Assembly (NCBI GenBank): GCA_030549775.1
Contig: CM060177.1
Coordinates: 45,286,244-45,350,243, forward strand
Direction: 5' to 3'
Length of the DNA: 64,000 nt
Source: Tamarix chinensis
Taxonomy: Eukaryota; Streptophyta; Magnoliopsida; Caryophyllales; Tamaricaceae
This document shows, one piece after another, positions 1-13,189 of this stretch (positions within the stretch are counted from its first letter, which is position 1; each line of letters opens with the position of its first letter). Position numbers and translations under genes: made by a program. The notes beneath the pieces are model-generated. The model saw only the letters and a list, made by a program, of their open reading frames with translations. It did no database searches and was not told the origin of the DNA.

Positions 1-2244
1 AGGTCACCTATAGAGTATACTAGGGCCTTAGCCAAAATGTCGAGGCATCCGACGAAGCCACCAAACCAAATCGAGGGCTCCTACCTCGTTTCTAGGGTAG
101 CTAACCCTAAAGAGAAACCATTCCCAAATCTCGAGGTCTTCCACTTTAAATATTAATATCTTAATAAAGTGATCATAAAATATCACATAATGCAGAATGA
201 TTCCAATTTCATTCTTAACCATTTTTATTTTATTTTTAATTATTCAAGTCGATCATAAGGTCAACAATCCAAACAAAAATCAAAGTTAACTCTAAGGTCA
301 ACCTAGGAATCCATTAAGGTCATCCTAGTCCAATTATTCACACTTTTAGGCATAATAAGTCATAAATGACCAAAATGCCCTTATATGTTATTTACTCAAA
401 AAAGTTTCACTTTAATACCAATTGTTATTAGAATTAAGCAAAATTCATGGTATGACTAAATAAAATTAAAATAGGAACATTAATATAAATTTGAATTCTA
501 GAAATTTTTAGGAGTGACAAAAATATCATTTTCCCCTAAAACACAATTAAGCTCATTTAGCACATAAATCATGCATAATTATTTTAACACAAACAACCCT
601 ATTTTAATATGTTAGCATACATATATTTAAAATACATAAATTTAACATACCCTTACATAAAAATACATGGTCACACACTTAGAGAAATTAATAACAATAT
701 ATGGTGCACACATACTTTTTTTATGAGATTACAAGAAAGTATAAATTACACTTAAGCATAACATAAAAAACTCCAAACATGCTACCACATGATTTTTATA
801 TATTTAGTAGGAGCATATGGGTTACCTTTTTCCAATTAAAAATAGAAAAATAACACAAAGAACCTCTAAAAGAGTATCAACGCCTTTGAAAGATGGACAC
901 ACAAGAGGAGAAGACAAAAGATGACAACTTCACAATTTAACCAAAAACCTAACCTTCTTTACTTATTTAAAAATAAATAAAGGCTAGATAAAAGGAAATT
1001 TAGAAGTGAAAACAAGATAATAAGGATAAAGAGAGAAGGATGAGTATTGGTTATAAGCTCAACAAAGCATAAGAACACTTAACAAAAATAACCAAAATGA
1101 AGAGAAATGTGGGAGCAACCAAGAGGAGAAAATGAGAGAAATGTTAAATGAAAACAAAGCAAGACAAATGGGGTATAAATAAGGGATGGGGGAAAAAAAT
1201 CTACAACTACGAGAGGGGGGAGGTAGCTTGTTCAACACTTGAATGATAAATGACAAGGTGGTTGAGTGTATAAGGTGGTGGAGTGTATTTAGGTTTAATG
1301 AATTTATGAAAACCAATCAATCAACCAAGGGATGGGGGAGGTGATGGTTTGTAGGTCCAAGGTCAGATTTAAGCATGGGGAATGCAAGTGAAGAATTAAG
1401 CATGGGGAATGCAAGTGAAAAAACTTGAGTGTAAGAAAAGCCAAAGTAGCACAACTAGAATTGGTAGAAAGTGTATGAAAGTAACTTTGGCTCAAAATTT
1501 GGTTGAATGAATAATACAATGGTCGAATTGATACAAAATCTGATCATGGAAGTGTGGGGAAGTAATTTCGTGCATGAATAACAATTTTAGGATTTATAGA
1601 TTATTTTTAATGGTGGAAAGATCAATAAAGAGGATAAAATTAATAAAAATAGCAAACAAGCTCATAAAATTACGAAAATTTATAAAAAAACCCTTAAAAT
1701 AATATTTTAAAATCACATGTAAAATTTTATGAATTTAAATCAAGATTTGATATATAAAATATTGAAATGACGGTTAATTAACAAACTTACAAGGTAATTA
1801 CCAACATAAATACTAAAACTATTCTTAAAATCACAAAACTTTCCTGATCATCTTATTTACTCATTTAAAATCTAAATATAATTTTTCATAATTTTTAACA
1901 CACATATGATATGATATTTAGCTAGCATACCTTACTTATATGTTTAGCATATAAAATTCAAAAGGGATAAAAAAACACAAATAAAATAAAATTAAACCAA
2001 AATTTCTAGATTTACTTTTAAATGCATTTATGACCTAAATAAAATTTTTATAAGAATATTTTACAAGGTTTAACTTAAAAGTTCACATATATAAATAGTA
2101 TTTTATAAATAAAGTGCGTCTAGCCGCAAAAATCTCAATTACTATAGAGTCACCAAAAAAATCTTGAGGCTATAAAATATTCTACAATAATTTATGTAAT
2201 TAAGTACACATAATTAGAACAAGTTAAAAATGGGGTATTATACA
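1..2244 (-). repeat. Reverse-oriented Gypsy LTR fragment (chromovirus-like)
   Basis: Non-coding, AT-rich sequence. The right edge reads ...ggggtattataca, the reverse complement of tgtataatacccc, close to the tgtaatacccc start of the LTR at 63502, so this looks like an LTR beginning at 2244 and running leftward off the window. The block at 1-160 (aggtcacctatagagta..., later ...gaggtcttccactttaa) matches 14208-14350 in the same orientation, showing a shared repeat family. A short direct duplication (ttaagcatggggaatgcaag, twice) lies at about 1369-1422. Short reading frames on the minus strand at 1059-1519 are low-complexity and not genes. The family assignment is inferred from terminal similarity and repeat sharing. 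Confidence 0.5.
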
Positions 2245-5200
2245 AAGTCCGGATATGATAATGAGGAGGGTGGGAGGGAAAGTAGTGGATCATTTGACAA
2301 CTTTCAGGGATATTCATTAGAGGAAATGACTTGGAAAGTTGAGGAAAGTGTTCGGATTTATCAAAAAATATTTGAAAAGGTATTGAATGACTTGGAGAAA
2401 ACTTTGTACGGTGATTGTAAGAAGTTTACTTGATTATCTATTACTTTCATATTGTATAACTTAAGAATATGTAATGGATGGAGTATAAGAGTTTCATGGA
2501 ATTATTAACACTTGTGAAAGACATGCCTCCTGATAGTAATGTTCTACCCGATCGTGCCTATGAAGCAAAGAATATCCTTTAATTTATGGGTATGAGCTAT
2601 GAGAAGATACATGTATGCCCTAATGATTGTATATTATTTTACAATGAGTATGCATCTTTGGATAATTATCCTCATCCTGAATGCAAAGCACCACAATGCA
2701 AGAAGAATAATGTACCATCTAAGGTGTTATGGTCTTTTATATAATACCAAGATTTAGGCAAATGTTTAACTATGTCCAAAATGTGAAGCACTTGAGATGA
2801 CATGTTGATGAGAAGATAGATGATGGGATTTTGAGACATCTATCTGAATCCCCATAATTAATGATGATTGATGGTTTATTCCCTCAATTTGGTGAAGAAC
2901 CAAGAAATTTGGGTCTTGCACTTTCTGCTAATGGTATGAATTTGTACAATCAAGGCACATATAATATATGACTAGTGATTTTAGCTATATACAATATACC
3001 ATCGTGGCTGTACTTGAAACACGAATATATGATATTATTTTACTCATTTCTAGACCAAACTAACCGGGGAATGATATTGATATTTATTTAGCACATTTGA
3101 TTGATGATTTGAAGTTCTTAAAGGATAGGGATGTTGAAGTATTTGATGCATATGGTGAAAATTTTTTTACTTTGATAGTAATGTTATTCTGAACTATAAG
3201 TAATTTTCCGAAATCTGGCAACTTGTAAGGTTATAGCGTGAAAGGCCATTACACATGCCAAATATGTGAGGAGAATACTTAATTTGTTCAACTAATGCAT
3301 AATCAAAATACTATTTTTCTCAGGCATCGTAGATTTTAACTGAAGAATCATCATTATCGTAGGAAAAGGAATGCTTTCAATGGCTTACTAAAAGAAGGAC
3401 ATGCACCAATCCAGTTGACTTGTAGACAAGTGTATTTAAAGATAAAACATTTTAAGGTGCAGTTTGGGAAAAAGAATAAAGATAAGCCTCCATCAGTTGG
3501 GTGAAAGAAGATATGTATATTCTTTAACCTTCCACATTAGGAATATCTATATATGAGGCATGCCTTCGATGTGATGCATATCGAGAAAAGTATATGTGAT
3601 ATCATTATTGGTACATGTTCCACAAAATACTAAACATGGTATCAATGCTTGACTGGATATGGAGGAAATGGGTATTAGGCATGAATTGTCACCACGATAC
3701 AATAGAATAAGAATGTATTTACCACCAGCTTATCATACTCTCACTACAAATGAAAAAATTATGTTTCATGAATTGTTTAATAGTGTCAACATTTTGAAAG
3801 GGTATTTTTTAAATGTCAAAAAGCTAGTGTCGATGAAAGAGTTGAAATTAATTAACATGAAGTCTCATGATTGCCATATATTAATGGTGCATCTAATTTA
3901 AATAGCTATACGTGGAATTCTGTGGAAGCATGTCCAAATTCCTATCACCAAGCTTTGTTGATTCTTCAACATACTCTTTTCCAAAGTCTTATACCTTAAT
4001 AGTTTGGATGCCTTGCAAAGAGCGATTCTGATGACTTTGTGTTATCTTGAAATGTAAAGAGTGATTGTGATGACTTTGTGTTATCTTGAAATGTACTTTC
4101 CTCTCTCATTCTTTGACATTATGGTGCATCTAATCATTCACTTAATTTATGAGGTGAAAATGTTACTCATAGGCACTAGATGTACCCATTTTAATTTATG
4201 ATGTTGATAAAGGAATATATGAAGAATTGATATCAGCTAGTAGGATGTAATGTTGAGGGTTGCCTAGTGGAAGAGGTAATTCAATGTTGTATAAATTACT
4301 TATCCAATATTGAAGCTCTTGATATTTCTAAGTCTCGATATGTAATAAAAATTGAAAGACGGGGCATTAGGGGAAAACAATTTGGGCATGTTAACCCTAA
4401 AATATTCAGTAAAGTACATCTTTATGTATTACATAACAATGATGATACTTAACCATATGTTGAAGACTATATGTGTTTTTTGAGGATTGAAAATCCATCA
4501 AAGACTAAGAAATGGATACTTAATAAACATAACTTTTCCTTCATACATTGGCTAAGAGATTGTATTATTTTTCTCATCATATATTACCCAATTTTAAATT
4601 CTGAAACCCTACATTGGTTATCTCAAATACCCTATTATGAAGTTTTCTCATATACTAGCTATGCCATCAATAGATACACTTTTTACACGAAACACCAAGA
4701 TGAGATGAGTACAATATAGAATTATGGAATGACTTTAGTGGTTGAGCTAAAGCATATTGCTAGTGCGAAGGACAAGAATCCAACTTATGCATATATGAAC
4801 TATTATAACATGATTGAATGGATTTGGAAACTAGATTAAACTGTGTTTAAAGTACCTATTATCGGTTGCAAATGTATTGATAATAGTCATAGGGTTAGAT
4901 ATTAATATGGGTTCATATTAGTAGATCTCAATAACGTAGGGCATAAACAAGACCCGTTCATCTTAGCATTACAAGCAATACAAGTTTTCTTTATCATCGA
5001 TGATGCTAATAAAAAATTGTTTGTGGTACTATCTATAAAAAAAAAAAGAAATGCCAATGAACGTGACAATGAAAATGATGCTAATTGGGAGAAAGTGTGT
5101 GTTGAAGCTATGTAAGCAACTCAATCTTTGAATGATGATAACAATAACATTGTTAGGATGAAATCTATGTAAGTGATGGTCATAATGAAATAATATATGT

Positions 5201-5682
5201 ATCAGACTATGAAACTAATCCAAAACAAGGAAGATAAAAAGAAATAAAAGAAGATAATGAAGGTAATAACAATAAGAAATGATATATGTGCTTGTTATTT
5301 TACCTTCATATATTATATACAATCATAAAACATGAATTATGCCTTTTTTCATAACATTACTACATATGATATGTGTTCTTGACACTTTAACTTCTTATTT
5401 TGTATATATTTATTCATAGCCTTATTTATACTAATTTATTTATTGAAACTTTACATAGACATAACAAAGAAAACTGTTGATAGGGACTCTAGTGATGAAA
5501 AAGGGAAGAGAAGACTGGCTATGATGAAAATCATCACCGATATGAGAAACAGAAGAGAACAAGTACAGTTGAGATGGAATACTTATAATCTTCTTATTGG
5601 TGAGTATGCGGATATGTTTGTCACATATATTTCACTCACCACTTGTAATTGTGTTCCTATATCCTACAACAATTGGGTGTAA
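2245..5682 (+). pseudogene. CACTA (En/Spm) TNP2-type transposase pseudogene with DUF4216
   Basis: Conceptual translation in shifting frames follows the plant TNP2/Transposase_21 family from end to end. Visible in order: the N-terminal part (FEKVLNDLEKTLYGDCKKF, 2350-2430), MGMSYEKIHVCPNDCILF (about 2590-2645), DDGILRHLSESP (2820-2855), a part like the catalytic core (FGEEPRNLGLALSANGMN, 2890-2945), SVKGHYTCQICEENT (3235-3280), FDVMHIEKSICDIIIGT (3567-3615), LKSHDCHILM-like residues (3855-3890), and the C-terminal segment (LSNIEALDISKSR, 4300-4340). A DUF4216 domain follows (about 4790-5035; GFILVDLNNVGHKQDPFILA). Many stops and frameshifts break it. A last open segment (5443-5682) resembles Transposase_24. 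CACTA termini were not found; both edges abut LTR-like sequence, so the element was probably cut by later insertions. It is not expected to make active transposase. Confidence 0.85.
4017..4094. repeat. 39-bp tandem duplication inside the CACTA remnant
   Basis: Two adjacent 39-bp units (4017-4055 and 4056-4094) differ at only two positions. Each contains gatgactttgtgttatcttg. The duplication sits inside the decayed transposase and adds to its disruption. Confidence 0.85.
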
Positions 5683-5935
5683 TGTAATACCCCAAATTAA
5701 GCATAGTATTATAAGGATTGATCTGGCTACTTATATCAACATGGTATACCATCATTTTTGTAATTCTGTCCTAAGAACTCCACCCTCTTGAGAAGTTTTG
5801 AAATTTTTCTAAAAATTTCTCACGAAGCATGTGAGTGGGAAAAAAGTATGCCAAAAGAACTCTAGGATAAATCAATCCAAAAGCACTCTAGGGTAGCCCC
5901 GCTTGGTCGTATCGACTCCAGGTGTTGCATATAAC
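5683..5935 (+). repeat. Short LTR-like fragment
   Basis: Starts tgtaataccccaaattaag, which is the shared start of the chromovirus LTRs elsewhere in the window (compare 63502), and a possible end ...ggtgttgca occurs near 5930. If both ends are right the fragment is only about 250 bp, far shorter than the other LTRs, so it is either internally deleted or a different family. It faces away from the LTR fragment at 1-2244, with the CACTA remnant between them. The left edge is clear; the right edge is uncertain. Confidence 0.4.
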
Positions 5936-7049
5936 ATATAGAATCTAAAAGGTCACAAGGAACTTTTTTGATAAGAATTCACGGTAAATATATTGTTGTA
6001 TTTGTTAATTTTTGGATGTCACAAGTTATTAATTTTAATATATTAACATCGGTATACATATTTATGTCTTATTTTGTAGAGAGTGCTCATCATCCCAGAG
6101 GTTAGGAAGAAGTGACTTCTTAGATATTGTAATGAGTTTCTAAGAAATTTTAGGCCATGATTGGCAAATGAAAAAAATGTATAGAAAGAGGTATGGTGCT
6201 TTATGCACAAATCCATATAAGGGTTATGGTTTCATTGATTAAAACAGTTGGGACTAATTTATTTCATATCATCTTGTGGAGGAGTTTGAGGTATTTGTTG
6301 CATAACAATTATGCTTTTTGATTAAGAATATTTCATTGATATTTAAATAGCCATAATTAAATATTTTGGCTTGTAATGTAGGGAAAAAGTGAAAAAAATA
6401 AAGAAATTGCTAAGCATAATATGTACCACCACAATATTCCCCAAAAGGCTATGTAAACTTTGTAGAAGAGTTGGTATGGCATCTTGATATTGTGTTTAAA
6501 TGTTTATGTATAGAGTTTTATAATCATATTGTTATTGTAAGTGCAATTTTTTGAATTATAGCTCGTAGCCCAAAACTTAGATCCATGTACCTCATCCATC
6601 AATATTGGTACATTATGGAAGAAGGCTAGAGCAACAAAATATAGATATATTAATGAAGACATAAACCTTTGCCTTATGTGTTGATGAGTGATTCTTATGT
6701 ATTAGGATTGGGCGTAGAGTTGTGTTATCTAGTTATCTTTTTGGGTACAAATACATTTTGGAACTTTTAGTTACCAATGTATTCCTTTTATATATTTTGG
6801 ATATTATACTTAAACTTAATCCCCAAAATCTTATCTAATATTTATAGAAGTTCTCTTATTCTTTGTGCATCATGCTTTAAATATTAACTATTTTCCTTGT
6901 ATTCAATGTAAGGATGGTATGGCTAGCTAAATTTATGTCATGTACGGCAGTAACACCTAGCTATTTTGATATTAAACTTCTGCTAAAAATTGAATGTTTC
7001 CCTAGTAAGTTTTGTGGTGTTACTCTTATTTAAGGCAAAAATTTAGCAA
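5936..7049. other. AT-rich spacer, possible Transposase_24 remainder
   Basis: No open gene. Around 6080-6460 broken translations (for example VLIIPEVRK-like and KEIAKHNMYHHN-like residues) faintly recall the second half of a Transposase_24 domain begun at 5443-5682, which would make this the CACTA flank beyond the LTR-like insertion. The similarity is too weak for a firm call. The rest is anonymous AT-rich DNA. Confidence 0.3.
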
Positions 7050-7760
7050 TTTTCACCTTTGACTTGAATTGCGTCAAGCATCATCATCTTGATGTGGCTT
7101 CATAAGCATGTCTATAAGAATCTCCAATGTGTGAACTTTTTTTATTGCAACATCTCCTACAACAACAACTTTTTGATAATATGAAATTTCACATTAATGT
7201 GTTTAGTCTTTGAATGGTAGGCATCGTTCTTAGTCAAGCAAATAACACTTTGACTATCTAAAAAACACAATGGTAACTACAACATATTATGCTTCTATAG
7301 TAGACCAGGAAATAATAGATTGAAGTGATGCTTTCCACCAGAGCACAATGTGAAGATATAACTAGAAATAGACATATGTCTATCTAAGTCAGCAACATAA
7401 TCATAATAAATGAAATCAATAACATCATTGATTGGTGACTTAATTTTGTTAATCACCAAACCAATATGTGAGGATCCCTTCAAATAACACAAAATCCGCT
7501 TAACTATGTTTCAAGGACCCTTTTCTAGTTTGTGCACAAACCAAATCACCATACTCATAGCATAAGCTAGATTAGATCTAGTGTAGACCATAACATACAT
7601 CAAACTACCCACTACACTAGAATAAGAAGTTTTAGGCATTTGCTCCTTCTTTTCCTTTATCTTGAGACAAATCTTGGATGGCAATTTGAATTAAGCACCT
7701 AGAGGTGTAGAAACAGGTTTGTAATTGCCCATATTAAACTCGTCTAAAAATTTAAGTCAA
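7050..7760 (-). pseudogene. Ty1/Copia pol fragment (RT end plus RNase H)
   Basis: Read on the minus strand from about 7760 to 7050, the translation follows the C-terminal part of Copia polyproteins. Near 7740-7690 is a broken stretch like the AKPVSTPL linker. About 7640-7530 gives SVVGSLMYVMVYTRSNLAYAMS, matching the conserved GSLMY-TRPD-A region. About 7500-7300 gives YLKGSSHIGLV and YYDYVADLDRHMSISSYIFTL, matching the RNase H start, where D-SDYAGD is conserved. Stops and frameshifts follow toward 7050. No integrase, gag or LTRs are nearby, so this is a truncated remnant. Confidence 0.85.
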
Positions 7761-9700
7761 TACCTCCTATAGAGCTTTTAGGTTACCTATAGAGTAGAAA
7801 GTGGCATCGCTAACATGCCAACAATGACAACACAATCACACATAAACAAGGAGTTCATCCACTAAAAACTCTACCTCAGAGGTCATCTTGACATTATTCA
7901 TCTAAATCATTATCTCAGTCTTACACATGAATTATCAATATATATATTTCATTTCCATAGTCTCATAAAATCAACACTTTAGTACTATACAACAACAACC
8001 ACTTAAACATGCCACAAAGGCTATCAAATCATTTATCAAGATTCCATATATATCATGATCATCATAACTCACTACACTAAACATGATTTAGGAACAAACA
8101 CATATCCATGAACAATTATCGCATTTGCATTCAAATTTAGCACACATTCTTCTATCATTGAAAAAGAGAGAGGAAAGAATCATGATAACACATGATTTTC
8201 TATCTACTAGGTATTTAATTGAGATAAAAGAAGGAAAGGTTCATGAACTTTGTGGATCTACCGAAAACCTTCCCAAATTGAGTTAAAATTGAAGCACTAT
8301 GTTAGAAACTAAGCGAAATAGAGAAAATTAATCGAAAACAAGTAAATTTTATTAACAACTTCAGCAATTATATTTTACAACTAAAATGTCAAACAAGATA
8401 GAAACACAATTATATTGATCTTAAACCAAAACAAATGATCAATTTAGTGAAAAGACCCAACGCAACTCAAATTTAGAGAACCATTTTTTAAGTTAGGGTT
8501 TAAAAGCTCAAAATATAAATCACTCAATTCAAATTGGTTAATTCAAATTAAAGGTTCAAAAATACAACTTAACCAATTCAAAATATTTCCAAACGGTTAA
8601 TTTTAGCAAACAAATATACAATATTAGCCAAATTCAAAAAACCACTTTTAAAATTAGGGTTTTGAGCCCATAATGTATATTTGGTTAATTCTTGCTAGAT
8701 TATACAAAATGGAGGTTCTAAAATGAAATTAATCAAAAATTAATGCATATGGTATAATCAATTTAATAACATAACTCAAAGATTGATCCAATTTCAATTT
8801 GGAAGATTGGGGTTAGAGTTTTAACCTAGAAATAAAATATCAATTATTTCTCCATAAAACTGAAATTGGTCCTCTTAACCAGAAACTGAATACATTTCAA
8901 ATCTTTATACATAATTTATTGATAAAATAACTTAAAATTAGAAAAATTTACAAACATATTCGACAAAAAAAAAGCTAAATTTTTTTAATTCATCCAAATT
9001 AACTCAATATGATTTGACCAAAATACACATAGAACATATATATGTTAACCTTAATAATTTATTTAGCTTAATAGAAGCAAAATCACAAAAATCTAACACC
9101 TAATCAAAGGTTAGGGTTAGGGAATATATACAAATGGAAATTATGATAGAGTAGCTCGTTAGGAGCTCATTAAGGCAAAAGAGGAGGATGTCATTTCTCA
9201 CTGGTTTTCAAGCTTGCCAGATGGTGGTGCACTGGTGTTGTCTTGATGCTAACATCTTTTAGTGTTAATTGTTGTTGCCTCCATCACTGTCGGTCGCTCA
9301 TGATGTTGTTGTGTTATTCCTAGCACTGACTAGAGGTAGTGGCAATTCGTTGTCATGGTGTTAAGACAAACCAAGGAGGGCAAAGAGGAGAGAGTATGGT
9401 GGTGGAGTTATGGCACTGAAGGTAGAGGAGAACAAGAGGTGCGTTGGTCATTAACTGACATTCCCTTTTTCTTTTCGAAGAAGCTATTTGGAATGTAAGT
9501 GTTTACTATTTGGAAAATTTTGAGGGCAAATACTACTTCTAACCTTCATTTAGTTTGTGGCGAATCGGGATTTGTTACTAAGTTGCATTAAAAATTTATG
9601 CAACACTAATGTTGTTACATGAACTATAGCAATTTGTAGCATCCAAATTTGATGCTAAAAACATACCCGATCTGAATATATATACACACTTCTTAACCAA
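7761..9700. other. Gene-free AT-rich stretch
   Basis: No convincing coding or RNA gene on either strand. It contains scattered taggg-type motifs (for example gttagggttaggg near 9108-9120) and a GT-rich patch at 9180-9470. Nothing in it could be assigned to a known family. Confidence 0.5.
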
Positions 9701-9772
9701 ATATGTCGCAACCTCTCTCCCACAACTCTATCTCAACTCTTTCTATCACACGACTCTCTCTCCCTTTCTCAC

Positions 9773-9773
<1 letters not shown>

Positions 9774-9865
<92 letters not shown>

Positions 9866-9890
9866 TTACACACACACAACTCTCTCTCAG
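9774..9890. repeat. (CT)n/(CA)n compound microsatellite
   Basis: An almost uninterrupted CT run of about 37 units (9774-9847) passes into a CA run (9847-9865) and a second CA-rich patch to 9878. Such long pure dinucleotide tracts are usually length-polymorphic. Confidence 0.97.
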
Positions 9891-9974
9891 TTGACCTTAG
9901 CTTTCCCTCTCCACAACATTTAAGTGTAGATCAATATCAAGGTATTTATTTTTTCACGATAATGTAATTTAGTT

Positions 9975-10040
9975 TCAAATCTAAAATTCATTCAATTTTA
10001 GATCTAAAATTCATTCAATTTTAGATCTAAAATTCTAACA
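9975..10040. repeat. 23-bp tandem repeat, about 2.5 copies
   Basis: The unit ctaaaattcattcaatttta (20 of 23 bases) recurs head to tail. Low-complexity minisatellite with no coding meaning seen. A further imperfect repeat with gttggg/gttggag units follows at 10130-10350. Confidence 0.8.
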
Positions 10041-10397
10041 CCATTGGATTCTAACATATATTTGGGGAAATTATGTTAAATTCTAATGTTGTAAATGGCA
10101 ATTTGCATTGAAGGTTTATACTGGGCTTGGGATAGCTTCGGAAAAATTTTATGTTGGGCTTGGGATAGAAGTCATGGTAGGTGGGATTGGGTTTTTGTGT
10201 TGAATACTAGTGTTGGAGTTGGAGTTGGAGTACTTGCATCAAGGGCTGACCCAAGGGTTGGGTATTTGTGTCGAGATCTGACACTGGGGTTGGGGAAGTT
10301 ATGTCCAGATCTGATGCTGGGGTTGGGGGAGTTGCGTCTAGAACTGACACTAGGCTTTAGGTAACAACAACTAGGGATACCATAGGTTGTAGGAAGT

Positions 10398-13189
10398 TGT
10401 AATAGCCTAAAATTTATGGCTAATTTTTTTTAAGTGGAAGCGCAATATAAAAAATGTTGGATGTTACTGTCATAATTAATGTAATTGATATAAGTGTGGC
10501 TAACCATAACATTGTTACATCGATTACAAGGGAAAAATAATTAGAACATGAAACATGATAAATTGAAGACTAGAGAATCTTCATAAATTTAAATACAATT
10601 TTGGAGATTGACATCGAGTACAATATCTAAAAATACATAAAAGGGATCCCATGAAGCTAAGAGTCCAATAAGGTATAACACTCTAAATTTACAAGCTAAA
10701 AATTTTCATTTTTAAAAGTAAAATGTAGAAGCTAAAAGAATAATCGTAGGGTGCTACTGCCACACTTGGTACAAGTCTGGTTTCCTTTACCGTTCTAATA
10801 CCAAGTGTTAATGCTAAAAATGTAATTCCCTTTAAATTAATAACACAATTGTAAAGCAGAGTAGCAAGAGAGTTAAAGCAATTCAATAACATTTCAAATA
10901 GAGCCAATTATCAGTGGTTATAAAATGTTAGTGAAAGAAAATATATAAAGACACTAAGAAGTACAGAATCTTTTGGCTCAAAAGAAATCAGACAAAACAC
11001 ATAATAACCCTACACTCTCAACCCACAAGATATCCTTCAATAGATCTTGCGAGCTAACCTGGAAAGGCCATTACCCATTAAATAAGTAGGGGCCTAAGAA
11101 AAGAACCCTTCAAGACAACGGTACTGAGTAACTCATTATACAAGACTAATATGCAAGGTACACATTGAACACATAAATACATCACAACAATACATAAACA
11201 TTTAATTTTTCATATATTAATTGACATATGACAGTCGTTCATATAACCGCATAACATTAAGACCATATACTACCAATTCTTAATCATCTAGAAATAATTG
11301 AAACTCACTAGTGGAGCATCCTAGAGATGCTCTTAGCAGGATAATTAGAAAGCATCATTCTCAAGTTATAATTATAGTCACAATTTTCATTATTAAACCC
11401 ACAACTTCTCATAACATAGGTAGGCTTATCAACACAACTAATAATAACACACATCATCACAAGTAGGTATAAAGGATGCTACTAAATTACAGGTAGGTAT
11501 AAAGGTTGTTATCAAACCACTGGTAAGGACAAAGGCTACTACCAACCAACTTAATAATCTTCTCCATTCAAATATCAATCATTTCCATTTTTATTTACTT
11601 AAGGGGAGATCAGACGAACCCGGAGACACTACGATACTCCGGTTATACCCACACACAAGGGCGGTATAATATCCTACTGATTATCAACCCAGAGACGCAA
11701 ATGTACTCTAGTCACACCGGTATACGGAGGTACATAGTACCCTACCGATAAGGACACCTAATCCATAAGTATGCATACCCCCTAATTAGGTCTGTAGGGC
11801 TAAATAGAGTAACATATAGGGTCTGGCTAGGGCACTAAGGCACCCCAGTTAAATCCATAACAATCGTGGGCTAAACCAATTCTTTAGGTTAGCGGCCCCT
11901 AAAGAGCCACCATTTCCAATCTCGAGGTTGTTCACTTTAAGTATTAGTATTTTATAAGGGTGACCACAAAAATACATATTAATCACATATATCTAATTCT
12001 TCATACTTAACCATTCTTATTCATTTCGAAACATTCTAAGATAACCATAATCAAGATCATTACTAATGTCAATATCAAAAATCCACTTAGGCCATCCTAA
12101 GCTCAATTACTTACACTTAGGTACTTTAGGTCAAAAACGACCAAAATACCCCTAAGGCTAAAGTTACCACTTTACCATCCATTTTCATTACAAATCCCAT
12201 TTTATATATCAACTTGCCATAAAAAGGCTAACATACCCTAATTAAATTATTCATCATGTAATTAAATTACCAGACATGTCAAATAGTCATTTTTCCCTTA
12301 TACACAATTCTACACGTAAAATCCTAATATATGCTTCTAGAACATCAGAACACGCATTCTCATGCTTAACAAAAAATAATACATGTCATGCATGTTTATG
12401 AGAATACTCATCATGGTATACGTCAAATTACCAAAATACCCCTAGGCCATATAATAGGGATAATCATGTTGAAACATATGCTTCTAAGGCATCAAAACCC
12501 TATTCCTATACTTAACAACAAATAACACATATTATGCATGTTTATTGGAATAATCCTCATGGTACACTAAAAATTACCAAAAGACCCCTAAGTCATATAA
12601 TAGTGATAATCATGCTAAAACATGTGTTTCTAAACACAACAAAACCCTTATTCTCATGCTTAACTACAAATAACACATATCATGCATGTTTATTGAAATA
12701 ACCTGCATGGTACACTCAAAATTACCAAAAATACCCCTAAGCCATATAATAGTGATAATCATGTTGAAACATGTATTTCAAAAACAAAAACAACCCATAT
12801 TTTCATGCTTAACAATAAATAACACATATCATGCATATTTATTGAGATAATCCTTATAGTACACTCAAAATTATCAAAATACCACTAAGTCATATAAAAG
12901 TAATAATCATATTGAAACATGTGTTTCTAAAACAACAACACCTACCACCTCATACTTAACAATAATTAGAACATGTTAGGCCTTCTTATTTAGATTAAAT
13001 ATCATAGTGTGCTTAAATGACCAAATTGCCCGTATGGCATATGAATAATAATAATTATAATACAAGTACATCTAATATGTTTAACCTAACATTTTCACCT
13101 ATACATATCATACAAACTCTCTTTCCTATATTAGAATCATTTTAATCACACTCTTATACACATGATATTATACATAGGATAACATCCTT
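10398..13189 (-). repeat. Reverse-oriented Gypsy LTR fragment A
   Basis: Left edge tgtaatagcctaaaatttatgg resembles an LTR terminus. Internal blocks match the neighbouring copy at 13190 onward: cttggtacaagtctgg (10765) against cttagtataagtctgg (13270), acggtactgagtaactcatta (11120) against acggtactaagtaaaccatta (13620), and the accggtata/agtaccct block (11640-11760) against 14040-14170. The ggtactgagtaa motif is the reverse of the ttactcagtac motif in the LTR at 60801, so orientation is probably minus. No right terminus is seen before 13190, where the second copy begins. No genes. Confidence 0.5.
12330..12990. repeat. About 149-bp tandem repeat inside the LTR fragment
   Basis: A unit containing aacacatatcatgcatgttta, then a block like ggtacactcaaaattaccaa, then catataatagtgataatcat recurs about every 145-150 bp, with copies near 12381, 12522, 12672 and 12821 and a degenerate fifth. 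The array lies inside LTR-like sequence. Confidence 0.8.

Noticed and set aside
9703..9894. 63-codon plus-strand frame rich in Ser-Leu and Thr-His
   Set aside because: It is the translation of the (CT)n/(CA)n microsatellite.
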